A stretch of DNA of 14,511 nucleotides from an uncultured Bacilli bacterium (GTDB lineage: Bacteria > Bacillota_I > Bacilli_A > RF39 > UBA660). Positions 12,101 to 14,511 of this stretch are shown one piece after another. The position numbers and the translations under genes are program-made. Location: NCBI GenBank assembly GCA_934149325.1, contig CAKPEJ010000024.1:1-14511 (forward strand), in the 5' to 3' direction. Position 1 is the first letter of the stretch. Each line of letters begins with the position of its first letter. The notes under the pieces were generated by a model. It worked only from the letters and a program-made list of their open reading frames with translations, had not been told where the DNA came from and searched no databases.

Positions 12101-14511
12101 CAGAACCACCGCCACCTGTTTGACGATTTGTTCCGTTATTTCCAGCAATACCAGCTAAAAATACACATCCTGCATTTCTTAAATAAGCACTATTTCCACC
12201 TGTTGCACCTAAAGCAGGAACATATTCATAAGTATTATCTCTATTTTTATATAAATATACATTTTCTCCTTCTTGATTATATGTTCCTCTTGCTGTCATT
12301 GATATTGTTCCGTTATTTGTTAACTTACCAGCAACATTAATATACATTCCCTTTTTATATGTTAACTCATAATTTGTACTTTCTATTAAAGTTGTATGTG
12401 TATTTGCTGTTAAAGTTACTCCTTCACCTATAGTTAAATTCTTATGATATTTTACTATAAGCATTTTATATTCATCTGTATCATCCCCAAGTTCAATTAT
12501 TCCATCTGATGAACTTGAACTTGTATACGTTACATTATCATAGAAATTTTTTATTTCCACTGGATAAGTAACATTCTCTATTGTTACTCCTCCATCTATT
12601 GATCCATTAATTGTTATATTATAATTTCCATCTGGTAAATCATTATTTAAAGTAAAGTCAATTATACTATCTGCATTCGCATCTACATAATCTTTCTTTT
12701 CATAATTTATTGTATATACAGTATCATCACTATTTGGTTCTGTTACTGTTAATGTTATCACACCAGAATCACCAACAGATTTATTTCCTGTTACTATAAC
12801 ATTTGCTTCTGAATCATATGGAGTTGCAATTACATCTAAATCTATTTCTGTACTCAATACTTGTAAATTATAATTAGTTATCATTGAATGGAATTTTGGT
12901 TCCATTAATTGTTCATAACCTTCTATTTTTAAGCTTTTTAATCTTGAATTATGTTCAGAATCCTCTGTAACACTACTTCTTTTCACGTCAATTGTATATG
13001 TTTTTATTTCTCCAGATTTACTAGTTACTACAATATTTACTCTTTTACTTTCTCCATAATTAACCTCATATTTTCCTAAACCTGAAACACTAGAACTTGA
13101 ATCAGATGCTTCTGCATTTACATTAAAATATGTAGTATATTTATCTAAAGTTAAAGTATATTCTGTAACATCTGGACTAAATGATGGACTAAGCATTCCA
13201 AAATCTGTTGTTAAACTTGATAAATACATATTTGATGTAAGAGGCATAGCTGTTATCTTTGCATATCCATTACCTTCATTACCTACCATAGTTTTTGTTC
13301 CAGAATAATTAGGCATTTCTTCATTTCCGGCTTTCATTTCTGAATCAGTAAATTTTAAACCTGAATAGTGGTATGAACATGTTACATCATTTGTTCCATC
13401 TGTACATCCTTCTTTTGGTGTTATATCTTCTTCACTAGTTATAGCAACACATCCTACATAACCTGATATATATGATGAGCCACCACCGCCACCAGAAACT
13501 ACATTAGAGCCGCCTCCACCGTAGTAACCTGAACCTCCTCCTGAACCTCCATCAGTTGAAATTCCATTTCCACCACGTCCAAAAGCACCTAAAGAAGTTT
13601 CATTTGTCGATGCATTTATAGCTGATCCTCCTGAAAGTTGTGTTCCACCAGTGCCATAATTTTGGCTTGAATATTGACCCATATTTAAAGGGATTAAGCC
13701 TTTTAAAGTTCCTCCTGAGCCACCTTCACTTTTCCACGTATCAGATGATTCATATGCAGCACCGCCGCCTCCTGCAGATACCATTATTCTGCTTGCTAAA
13801 CCTTTTGAATCATCCCAAGAACCCGGTAACAATCTTATATCTGTAGAACCGCCTCCTGCTCTACCATCTTTATCTTTACCACTAGGTACATTACCACCAC
13901 CATTATATCCACCATTTAGATTTGTTGATAAAGATGATGGCTGACCTCCAACATAAATATATATTTTTTCTCCTTTTACTAATTTAATGTTCCCTGAAGT
14001 ATATGCACCTTTTCCACCAAATAAAGTCTCATCATAGTTTCCACCTTGAGCTCCCCAGGTTTCTATTTTATATTTACCTGTTACAGGAACAGTAAATGTT
14101 TGATAATCACCTGTATATTCAAATAAATTTTTACCAACTATTATTTTTTTATAATTGATTATATATATTGTCTTTTCAACATTTGGTTCAGTAACAGCAA
14201 TTGATATCTGACCTTTTTTATTAGATAAAAATTCATTACCTGACACTTCTACATTTGCTTCTGAGTCGAAAGTTTCTGTTTCTATATTTAATGTAATCTC
14301 ATTAGATGGTATCTCTATTGTATATTCATTTACTAATGGATTAAATTCTGGATTTAATACATCAGTATATCCACTAATTTCTATATTTTTTAACTTTGAA
14401 CTATGTTCATTATCACCAAAAGAATCACGCATTGCTGTTATATTATATGTTCTTATTTCACCTGTTGCACTTGTAACAATAATGTCTATTTCTTTTGTTT
14501 CTCCGTTATCT
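126..14511 (-). CDS. Giant modular surface/secreted protein with cadherin-like beta-sandwich repeats, glycine-rich domains, Big_2 and C-terminal dockerin (5'-partial)
   Basis: One uninterrupted frame runs from the window edge to the TAA at 126-128. The ATG at 14430-14432 is not the true start: the 26 codons upstream are open and encode the end of another repeat (T-S-A-T-G-E-I-R-T-Y-N-I-T), matching the end of repeat R2. No ribosome-binding site or signal peptide is therefore visible. Order: R0 tail, R1, G1, R2-R3, X, R4-R6, G3, R7-R40, Big_2, linker, dockerin. The repeats fit the cadherin-like beta-sandwich family (Pfam PF12733): L-x-x-L-x-V, then L-S-P-x-F-[DN]-K, Y-x-[LV]-x-V, G-x-G, and V-T-[SA]-E-[DS]-G-x-x-x-x-Y-x-[IL]-x-[IV]-x-R. 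There is no transmembrane segment and no LPxTG sorting signal at the C-terminus. By family this is an extracellular protein; a role as a long stalk or adhesin is inference. Low-complexity composition (N, S, E, K, I, V) fits an AT-rich host. Confidence 0.97.
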   Translation of the reverse strand, partial: DNGETKEIDIIVTSATGEIRTYNITAMRDSFGDNEHSSKLKNIEISGYTDVLNPEFNPLVNEYTIEIPSNEITLNIETETFDSEANVEVSGNEFLSNKKGQISIAVTEPNVEKTIYIINYKKIIVGKNLFEYTGDYQTFTVPVTGKYKIETWGAQGGNYDETLFGGKGAYTSGNIKLVKGEKIYIYVGGQPSSLSTNLNGGYNGGGNVPSGKDKDGRAGGGSTDIRLLPGSWDDSKGLASRIMVSAGGGGAAYESSDTWKSEGGSGGTLKGLIPLNMGQYSSQNYGTGGTQLSGGSAINASTNETSLGAFGRGGNGISTDGGSGGGSGYYGGGGSNVVSGGGGGSSYISGYVGCVAITSEEDITPKEGCTDGTNDVTCSYHYSGLKFTDSEMKAGNEEMPNYSGTKTMVGNEGNGYAKITAMPLTSNMYLSSLTTDFGMLSPSFSPDVTEYTLTLDKYTTYFNVNAEASDSSSSVSGLGKYEVNYGESKRVNIVVTSKSGEIKTYTIDVKRSSVTEDSEHNSRLKSLKIEGYEQLMEPKFHSMITNYNLQVLSTEIDLDVIATPYDSEANVIVTGNKSVGDSGVITLTVTEPNSDDTVYTINYEKKDYVDANADSIIDFTLNNDLPDGNYNITINGSIDGGVTIENVTYPVEIKNFYDNVTYTSSSSSDGIIELGDDTDEYKMLIVKYHKNLTIGEGVTLTANTHTTLIESTNYELTYKKGMYINVAGKLTNNGTISMTARGTYNQEGENVYLYKNRDNTYEYVPALGATGGNSAYLRNAGCVFLAGIAGNNGTNRQTGGGGSGGAFNNVSGTVYSGIGGTGTSYSGGSGGGGTTYRGGGGVTGNAGSSSGGAGGNAYSNYYSNTAGYAAGGGAGNPGGSYAGSSCCAKNSGQTGTGGLLIINTDALENTGTINSSGMKGGYGSGASGGSSGGGSINIFYRTLISEGTIASTGGTAESNGSKGGDGSVTLTQLVLDEEEIKPTLKTLTVDKGTLKPSFDKTTNEYSVTLDSEDSLVNIDATLTNGENTISSGIGEYNIPAGESKHEIIVTSKYGNINTYIIKFYRPASSYKYLEMIKVNGNEIENFDSSILSYEVDVPYDSDVVNFDVVRGRTSQEVYGIGDKSISSGASIHLINVVSEDGNYNVTYTVTINREHSSKLKNLSVEKYDLDIKFSPEVYKYYVDVPSNTISLNVDYEKYDEEATVKVTGNGYIKGNSGVITVNVTEPHSEETVYTINVIKEGQIEEKEYNYSYTGSYQKFTAPGTAYYKIELWGAKGGYGRRDMSLVYNGGFGAYTSGEIYLEKGQSIYIFVGGAGQNGGSINRYLGGSGGYNGGGKGGDDSNHDFDPDAAGGGGGATDVRLNISSDESAIDFDSLKSRIMVAGGGAGGTYCNRGGSGGSLNDANGYKFGIGQSGFAFYSGSGGGAGGYYGGKTTYSDCGYGYGGTSYVSGCKNCKSITEDSNVDNVILSDNNEHYSGYKFENIKMYNGNEKMPSTTSGYTTGNNGNGYARITAIPNKSSNNYLSTLVSDVGSLSPSFDMNTLEYTLVLKANEEKVTIDGTLEDSTATVTGLGEHYVKAPSDKIEVVVTAEDKTKRVYTINTIRELSNNSVPENISISGLVPSLCKINNSYCKLDQKFDKDTHTYNMTVPSRIKELEFTVTKGHYFQNITGDGVVKLNGGENNITIEVTSEDGESISTYTYVIERDMTGNTDISDLKVNLKDSDENITPVDIGFDQTIGEYYFSIPNEYKNVEFEVTLDDSEASYIVKGNENFVVGNNLVQIIVTAKNGEVGIYSFNIYREENSNVFLKTLSVTNGENNLELNPKYIKTINTYSLTVDNLVKTININAESDSETTSVEGLGEKELKVGLNTFEILTTSESGDTGTYTLNITRNKSSDASLRSLSVSEGSLSPEFTSDNLEYSILVNAHTKKLTINTEVNEENANVKIIGNSNFVPSENTVIVRVTAEDGSVRDYKIIVTKEASDNNYLKNLTVDNYNLDFDKEKEEYSLTVENEIDKIKVTGTVEDELSTVSGNGIYRLKTLENEISIKVISESGKERYYKIIINRKQNSNNNLLMINFDKDVILSPSFDKDTLKYTVNVPYSISELSINGVPEFSTTIVNGNGTYKLNVGENIYNLTLTSEDNTEKTYEIKVIRDENDSLDLKYLNVREGKLSPEFNKNVVNYETDVTNDINSLTIDYELDNVNNNVEISGNENFIVGENEVIIKISNSKGKEKIYKIIVNKEEESNYNLNLSSLSIDRGELIPAFNENNVYYTNEVSYEVNEIKVNATLKDDRCTIKGIGTYNLNVGKNSLYVLVSDPDGKKKTYQILVTRLESDDARIKSMSVYNSTILPTFDKDVYEYSLSTRNNKLDFNIELMNENASYTITGNENFSLGENIVTINVVAANKVNTKEYKVKVNKLPSNNNNLLSLSVKDNELVPVFDKNTSIYKLTVENEINSIEILGQAEDKNAVVDGLGIKDLMVGENILDVVVTSESGNIKKYTIIVTRKGEKENRLSNIYINDNPVENFDKDNNIYDVEVPYETDKVNITADKVSSLSSVEGLGNINLNVGNNTVNIVVTSENGEVNTYTLNITRNEIISALLDDIKVKHYDLSPEFNSEVYEYNLVVDNEITSLDITPILKDKKASYVIKGNSDFLVGMNKVLVEVTSSDGKDKKEYILNVNRQIYSNTYLEYISVSRGLLNPEFDKLTMDYVVNVDNDVDSITIDSEPSNISSTVEGNGVYKLEKGNNLIVLKVTSNIGVTRNYKVNVVREKSNYNLLTSLRVKYDNNIVNLTPSFNSNTNEYSLSVPEGTEEVLIEAETKENAIINGIGNVKLVGGENIVNILVTAENGSTNNYKLVINRPKSSNAYLTSIEPSTGELIPDFTYENTDYEMHFDSSVTMLSFDVTTEDKNARVTGINNKEILDGTSKRQIVVTAEDGTERIYNITLIKDRTDESSLESLEVSGYNFDKDFSSDEFEYNITVPNSKSKITKEEVMATTKDKNAVVSMEDILYLSTKEVNKYKIRVTAQDGFTTSEYVINITREKGSYSSLSELSFNEGVLKENFSPSVTEYNLEVPKTLSWFSKSNVNYKLKDKNATVQMDTIDLSLNKTFNIVVTSEDKSSVTTYVIHISYILSDDSRLKSLYVDNYKLSPDFNSYENSYTVDVFEDETFVNINGVVNDENASIIRGTGKLDLEEEKIINDVVVQAEDGTINIYQLTINKVRTKEKYLKNMKVLDLTNTCDNSCKLIPSFKENIFEYSETVLNSVEKVKLNLEKISKNQNINVYFNDILDNSLTYNLNVGTNVFRIEVSNTENEKQEYTLSVRRDRNENNYLKLLKLTNPEHEFTDFEKEKYEYYYDIPNDMDEVSVLAEAENENANIEVKNNKNLSAGNNDVKVIVTAENGATREYIIHVNRSESYNNYLQSLTISSGVIYDLSPKFNKSIMDYKVEVPNTITKVKVEGVVDDETSTLDGVTESELKEGNNKFKLVVTAKTGEKRIYTINIVRMQGSNTFIESLDIKNGEISPEFNKEVTKYDVNVLEDVTSLDMNIKLEDPYAKYDVIGNNKLESGKNVVTIRVTSEDKKRVKTYILNVNKSLSNNNSLLMIKVNDNPVENFDKNILEYNIKLENDINSVDISSIRESLTSTVTGNGKYSLIEGNNEILLTVTSESGSEKIYKLNIYRKYDNYLKSIITDRGDITPEFDKNILDYKLNVSNNISNITVIGMKSNKESTVIGNDKYDLNVGENKINIKVISKDNEERIYTLTVTRQQSSNNYLKLLSISEGTFDKSFDKNIQNYTALISNEFESVNIDYETEDENATVKIIGNENLVLGNNQIIVRVSATNGEERDYILNVVRQEKEEFSNYLSSLTVDKGTLTPEFKKEVNEYTVTVPENEDTITVSGVRESIYSEVTGFGKYNLNVGRNEIYIKVISKDKKERTYRIVVYRSESNEARLSNLLFEEGVVMPVFNKNIFEYSMNVTTNTNSLTPLLITTINPNASYEIIGNKNLELGNNEVIIRVTAEDKKTILDYKINVIKEINPIAKLKSLQSNVGELNPVFDKDNKGIYVISVANDVKSIILTGEKEYESSTVTGLGIHTLVEGDNPITVEVISESGNKFSYALNVIREKSSNAYLSNLGVRGYDITPAFDKKVTSYTLDVDSSVNYVNIYASLENSSSVVTGIGNKDLSYGENEFDILVTAANGDTKTYKMVINRPYVESNKIKNLSVNEGSLSPSFDKEIQNYDIYIPYENESLSLNVELEDENSSFEIKGNKNFKVGENKVEIEVTSKSGNKRIYTLYVVRQVASNNYLKNIYVSDGELSPSFDKYQSSYEVNVSNDVKQITVDADLEDKNATLTGNGTYELTRGENIINLIVKSTTNVERVYTIKVIQNLSDNNLLSKLSVSEGILSPTFDSKINEYSVNVSSNIRKITIDGEVSDENSTVLGFGEKSLDNHENLFEIIVTSESGIVNIYRVNIVRDLSSEKGLLTFYPSVGSLDKEYSDNENEYTLNLDSNTSVVNMNITLKDEKATITGDRIIVINSLNSAVIYKITAEDGSMRTITLNIIKKASIEDISIEENNIVIVEGESKKINIETVPAGIETKYIYETENNDVVKIDENGLVTGLKEGTANIVVYPEIDSTIKKNIVVQVLSKTINSETYKIVREEDKYIIGIEEGTTISEFISNIENDSSTLKIYNKDLVEELDYTSVVKTGQIIKLIINGKEYDELLLIVRGDINGDGEVNVTDKTIIKNHILSKEEITDYRKYAVDVVEDNEINVSDNTKLGNYVLGKITTLN
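129..320 (-). other. C-terminal type I dockerin-like domain (residues 4705-4768)
   Basis: Two F-hand-like repeats. The first calcium loop is complete: D-I-N-G-D-G-E-V-N-V-T-D, with ligands D4707, N4709, D4711, N4715 and D4718, followed by helix K-T-I-I-K-N-H-I-L. The second, D-V-V-E-D-N-E-I-N-V-S-D, keeps D4741, D4745, N4749 and D4752 but has Val at the third position where Asn or Asp is usual, so its calcium site is likely weaker. The loop residues at positions 10-11 (V-T and V-S), which contact cohesin in known dockerins, are near-symmetric. By family the domain would bind a cohesin or fold intramolecularly; no cohesin partner is in the window. The protein ends four residues after the second helix. 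Confidence 0.9.
321..554 (-). other. Pre-dockerin module (residues 4627-4704)
   Basis: A compact alpha/beta-like segment: T-Y-K-I-V, Y-I-I-G-I-E-E-G-T-T-I-S-E-F-I-S-N-I, L-K-I-Y-N-K-D, V-V-K-T-G-Q-I-I-K-L and Y-D-E-L-L-L-I-V leading straight into the dockerin. Modules with the order 'G-T-T-[IV]-x-x-F, then x-V-x-V-Y-x-x-x-G, then [VT]-G-x-x-[VI]-K-L, then V-x-G-D' are common before dockerins in non-cellulosomal Bacillota surface proteins. I recognise it from that context and have no family name for it. Confidence 0.55.
555..809 (-). other. Bacterial Ig-like domain, group 2 (Big_2) (residues 4542-4626)
   Basis: The pattern I-S-I-E-E-N-N-I-V-I-V-E-G-E-S-K-K-I-N-I, then V-P-A-G, V-V-K-I-D-E-N-G-L-V-T-G-L-K-E-G-T-A-N-I-V-V is the Big_2 signature: a leading strand, then V-x-x-V-D-x-x-G-x-V-T-G-x-x-x-G-T-A-x-I. 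The usual W-x-S-x-[ND] is replaced by Y-E-T-E-N-N-D. Such domains commonly stand between repeat arrays and C-terminal anchoring modules in bacterial surface proteins. Confidence 0.85.
810..1067 (-). repeat. R40: final, divergent cadherin-like repeat
   Basis: Residues 4456-4541. It lacks the usual L-S-P-x-F (L-D-K-E-Y instead), and its G-x-G turn and following segment are degenerate (G-D-R-I-I-V-I-N-S-L). It retains N-E-Y-T-L-N-L-D-S, A-T-I-T-G and T-A-E-D-G-S-M-R. It resembles R22 and R4: P-S-x-G-x-L near the start is shared with R22, and N-E-Y-[TS]-[LV] and L-D-S are shared with R4. This makes it the likely first domain of a third 18-domain block that goes no further. Confidence 0.82.
3657..3688. 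repeat. 32-nt exact direct repeat, copy 1 (inside R30)
   Basis: Identical base for base to 6921-6952. It encodes N-D-N-P-V-E-N-F-D-K at the start of R30, with the same synonymous codons as in R18. The two copies are 3,264 bp (12 domains) apart, while typical domain pairs here share only a few short stretches of DNA identity. Confidence 0.95.
4521..4835 (-). repeat. R26: longest repeat of the array, with a Cys pair
   Basis: Residues 3200-3304, 105 residues. Cys3216 and Cys3220 lie in the expanded first loop (N-T-C-D-N-S-C-K-L-I-P-S-F). It is also expanded in the middle, between strands (Y-F-N-D-I-L-D-N-S-L). With R8 it is one of only two beta-sandwich repeats here with a Cys pair; the only other Cys in the 40 repeats is the single one in R15. 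Confidence 0.85.
6921..6952. repeat. 32-nt exact direct repeat, copy 2 (inside R18)
   Basis: Partner of 3657-3688. It encodes the same ten residues in R18; the flanking bases differ at once on both sides, so the identity is sharply bounded. Confidence 0.95.
9387..9689 (-). repeat. R8: longest repeat of block A, with a Cys pair in the first loop
   Basis: Residues 1582-1682, 101 residues against about 88 for most repeats. The extra length is in the loop before the F-D-K strand, where Cys1598 and Cys1605 stand six residues apart (L-C-K-I-N-N-S-Y-C-K-L). The same loop in R26, 18 domains later, is also expanded and also has two Cys ending in C-K-L. A disulfide is plausible in an extracellular protein but is inferred. 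Confidence 0.85.
9954..10763 (-). other. G3: glycine-rich domain of the ALK/LTK type (residues 1224-1493)
   Basis: This is a clear paralogue of G1: Y-T-G-S-Y-Q-K-F-T-A-P-G-T-A-Y-Y-K-I-E-L-W-G-A-K-G-G, then G-A-Y-T-S-G, Y-I-F-V-G-G, G-G-Y-N-G-G-G, A-G-G-G-G-G-A-T-D-V-R, R-I-M-V-A-G-G-G-A-G-G, S-Y-V-S-G-C. It closes with H-Y-S-G-Y-K-F and N-G-Y-A-R-I-T-A. Four Cys are present (1365, 1412, 1425, 1428); the last two form a C-x-x-C. The other G1 cysteines are not conserved in position. G3 is 270 residues against 298 for G1; the shorter length reflects smaller loops in the G-rich core. It is inserted in block A between R6 and R7, with no equivalent between R24 and R25 of block B. Confidence 0.9.
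10764..11048 (-). repeat. R6: cadherin-like repeat, T-E-P-H subtype, preceding glycine-rich domain G3
   Basis: Residues 1129-1223. It begins H-S-S-K-L-K-N-L like R1, has F-S-P-E-V-Y-K-Y-Y-V-D-V-P-S and A-T-V-K-V-T-G-N, and carries V-T-E-P-H-S-E-E-T-V-Y-T-I-N. It ends in an acidic spacer (E-G-Q-I-E-E-K-E-Y-N) that leads into G3. Its counterpart 18 domains later, R24, has similar strands (F-S-P-S-V-T-E-Y-N-L-E-V-P) but neither the T-E-P motif nor a following glycine-rich domain. Confidence 0.88.
11568..12662 (-). other. Region X: second, distinct glycine-rich region with a beta-solenoid-like N-terminal part (residues 591-955)
   Basis: It sits where another ALK-type domain might be expected but lacks the W-G-A-Q-G-G opening and the N-G-Y-A-[KR]-I-T-A ending. 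Roughly residues 591-720 are short beta-like units with N-[LIM]-x-[IV] and G-T-[IL] turns (L-T-I-G-E-G-V-T-L-T, then G-K-L-T-N-N-G-T-I-S-M-T). Residues about 740-870 are glycine/serine-rich with many G-G-G-G runs and three Cys (756, 860, 861). After that come more N-T-G-T-I-N-S-S-G type turns (L-L-I-I-N-T, I-N-I-F-Y-R-T, G-T-I-A-S-T-G-G). Alternating N-x-G-T-I turns with glycine-rich loops recall glycine-rich beta-solenoid segments of adhesins and phage fibres. That fold is an inference and I cannot name a family with confidence. Confidence 0.6.
12663..13232 (-). repeat. R2 and R3: two cadherin-like repeats between G1 and region X
   Basis: R2 is residues 401-495 (12948-13232); R3 is residues 496-590 (12663-12947). 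R2 starts N-M-Y-L-S-S-L and has L-S-P-S-F, V-S-G-L-G and V-V-T-S-K-S-G; it is the type that follows a glycine-rich domain. R3 starts S-R-L-K-S-L-K-I-E-G-Y and carries V-T-E-P-N-S-D-D-T-V-Y, the T-E-P subtype that precedes one. R1 and R3 are closely alike (D-S-E-A-N-V followed by G-N), which suggests that the whole [T-E-P repeat, glycine-rich domain, post-repeat] module was duplicated. Confidence 0.9.
13233..14126 (-). other. G1: glycine-rich domain of the ALK/LTK type (protein domain, residues 103-400)
   Basis: It opens with a typical beta-sandwich lead-in (Y-T-G-D-Y-Q-T-F-T-V-P-V-T-G-K-Y-K-I-E-T-W-G-A-Q-G-G). The core follows: G-G-K-G-A-Y-T-S-G, Y-I-Y-V-G-G, G-G-Y-N-G-G-G, A-G-G-G-S-T-D-I-R, R-I-M-V-S-A-G-G-G-G, and a G-rich run ending S-S-Y-I-S-G-Y-V-G-C. 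It closes with N-G-Y-A-K-I-T-A. This matches the glycine-rich family Pfam PF12810, found in bacterial surface proteins and in the extracellular part of ALK/LTK receptors. Three Cys (residues 328, 343, 352) cluster in its C-terminal third. Local GC is clearly higher than in the flanks because of glycine codons. The function is unknown; a rigid extracellular module is inferred. Confidence 0.9.
14127..14405 (-). repeat. R1: cadherin-like beta-sandwich repeat, T-E-P-N subtype, preceding a glycine-rich domain
   Basis: Residues 10-102. It starts with H-S-S-K-L-K-N-I and has the family's L-N-P-E-F, N-E-Y-T-I-E-I-P and V-S-G-N-E-F elements. The usual V-T-S-E-D-G strand is replaced by V-T-E-P-N-V-E-K-T-I-Y. 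That T-E-P motif is shared only with R3 and R6, and all three sit directly before a non-sandwich insert. The repeat ends in a basic-aliphatic spacer running into G1. Confidence 0.9.
14406..14511 (-). repeat. R0: C-terminal end of a cadherin-like repeat cut by the window edge
   Basis: In-frame translation upstream of the internal Met gives G-E-T-K-E-I-D-I-I-V-T-S-A-T-G-E-I-R-T-Y-N-I-T. This aligns with the end of R2 (G-E-S-K-R-V-N-I-V-V-T-S-K-S-G-E-I-K-T-Y-T-I-D). Both are followed by a short acidic spacer and then H-[SN]-S-[KR]-L, the start of the next repeat. The match shows that the gene continues past 14511 and that R0 belongs to the repeat type seen just after glycine-rich domains. Confidence 0.9.

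Noticed and set aside
10106..13846. Other frames over the glycine-rich regions (10106-10309 and 11810-12055 minus; 10172-10405, 10740-10940, 12092-12340 and 13640-13846 plus)
   Set aside because: Shadows caused by glycine-codon repeats; they encode low-complexity Val/Glu/Leu or His/Leu strings without independent signals.
810..14405. True calcium-binding cadherin domains
   Set aside because: The calcium motifs of animal cadherins (D-R-E, D-x-N-D-N, D-x-D) are not present in register. The L-S-P-x-F ... V-T-x-E-D-G ... Y-x-I-x-I-x-R pattern is that of the bacterial 'cadherin-like beta-sandwich' family.
14430..14432. ATG as the start codon of the giant protein
   Set aside because: The frame is open for 26 more codons to the edge and encodes the end of a recognisable repeat domain; no ribosome-binding site precedes the ATG.
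126..14511. Mycoplasma-type genetic code (TGA = Trp)
   Set aside because: All five Trp codons in the frame are TGG and no in-frame TGA occurs, so nothing points to recoding.

Overview
The window is almost entirely one giant open reading frame on the minus strand, from the stop codon at 126-128 to the right-hand window edge. It is the 3' part of one gene. The first in-window ATG (14430-14432) is internal, because the frame stays open upstream of it and already encodes the end of another repeat domain. At least 4,794 residues are visible; the N-terminus and any signal peptide lie beyond 14511. Residue numbers below count from that internal Met (residue 1 = 14430-14432).

The DNA is strongly AT-rich, with A/T-ending codons, the standard code (all five Trp are TGG, TGA is never read through) and a classic T-tailed hairpin terminator. 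The architecture is cadherin-like beta-sandwich repeats, ALK/LTK-type glycine-rich domains, an Ig-like Big_2 domain and a C-terminal dockerin. Together these suggest a low-GC Bacillota, most likely a gut anaerobe (inference). The protein is probably a very long secreted or surface stalk or adhesin.

Layout from N- to C-terminus (right to left in the window): tail of repeat R0 (14406-14511); repeat R1; glycine-rich domain G1 (13233-14126); R2 and R3; a second, different glycine-rich/beta-solenoid-like region X (11568-12662); R4 to R6; glycine-rich domain G3 (9954-10763); an uninterrupted run R7 to R40 (810-9953); Big_2 domain (555-809); pre-dockerin module (321-554); dockerin (129-320). Exactly 40 complete beta-sandwich repeats of about 85-105 residues can be delimited. 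After the stop comes a terminator hairpin (91-127), and then a short coding-looking frame leaving the left edge.

The main discovery is a hidden higher-order period in the array. Repeats R4-R21 and R22-R39 behave as two ancient copies of an 18-domain block, and R40 looks like the first domain of a third. Without the inserted G3 domain, each block is 1,615 residues by my boundaries. A long/short domain pattern (L-S-L-S-S-L-S-L-S-S-L-S-S) occurs in the same register in both copies. So do a Cys pair, the G-N-G versus G-L-G turn type and several loop insertions. On top of this, a 32-nt exact repeat links two domains that are not in register, which suggests more recent gene conversion. A second regularity is that all three glycine-rich insertions follow immediately after the only three repeats carrying a T-E-P-[NH] motif.
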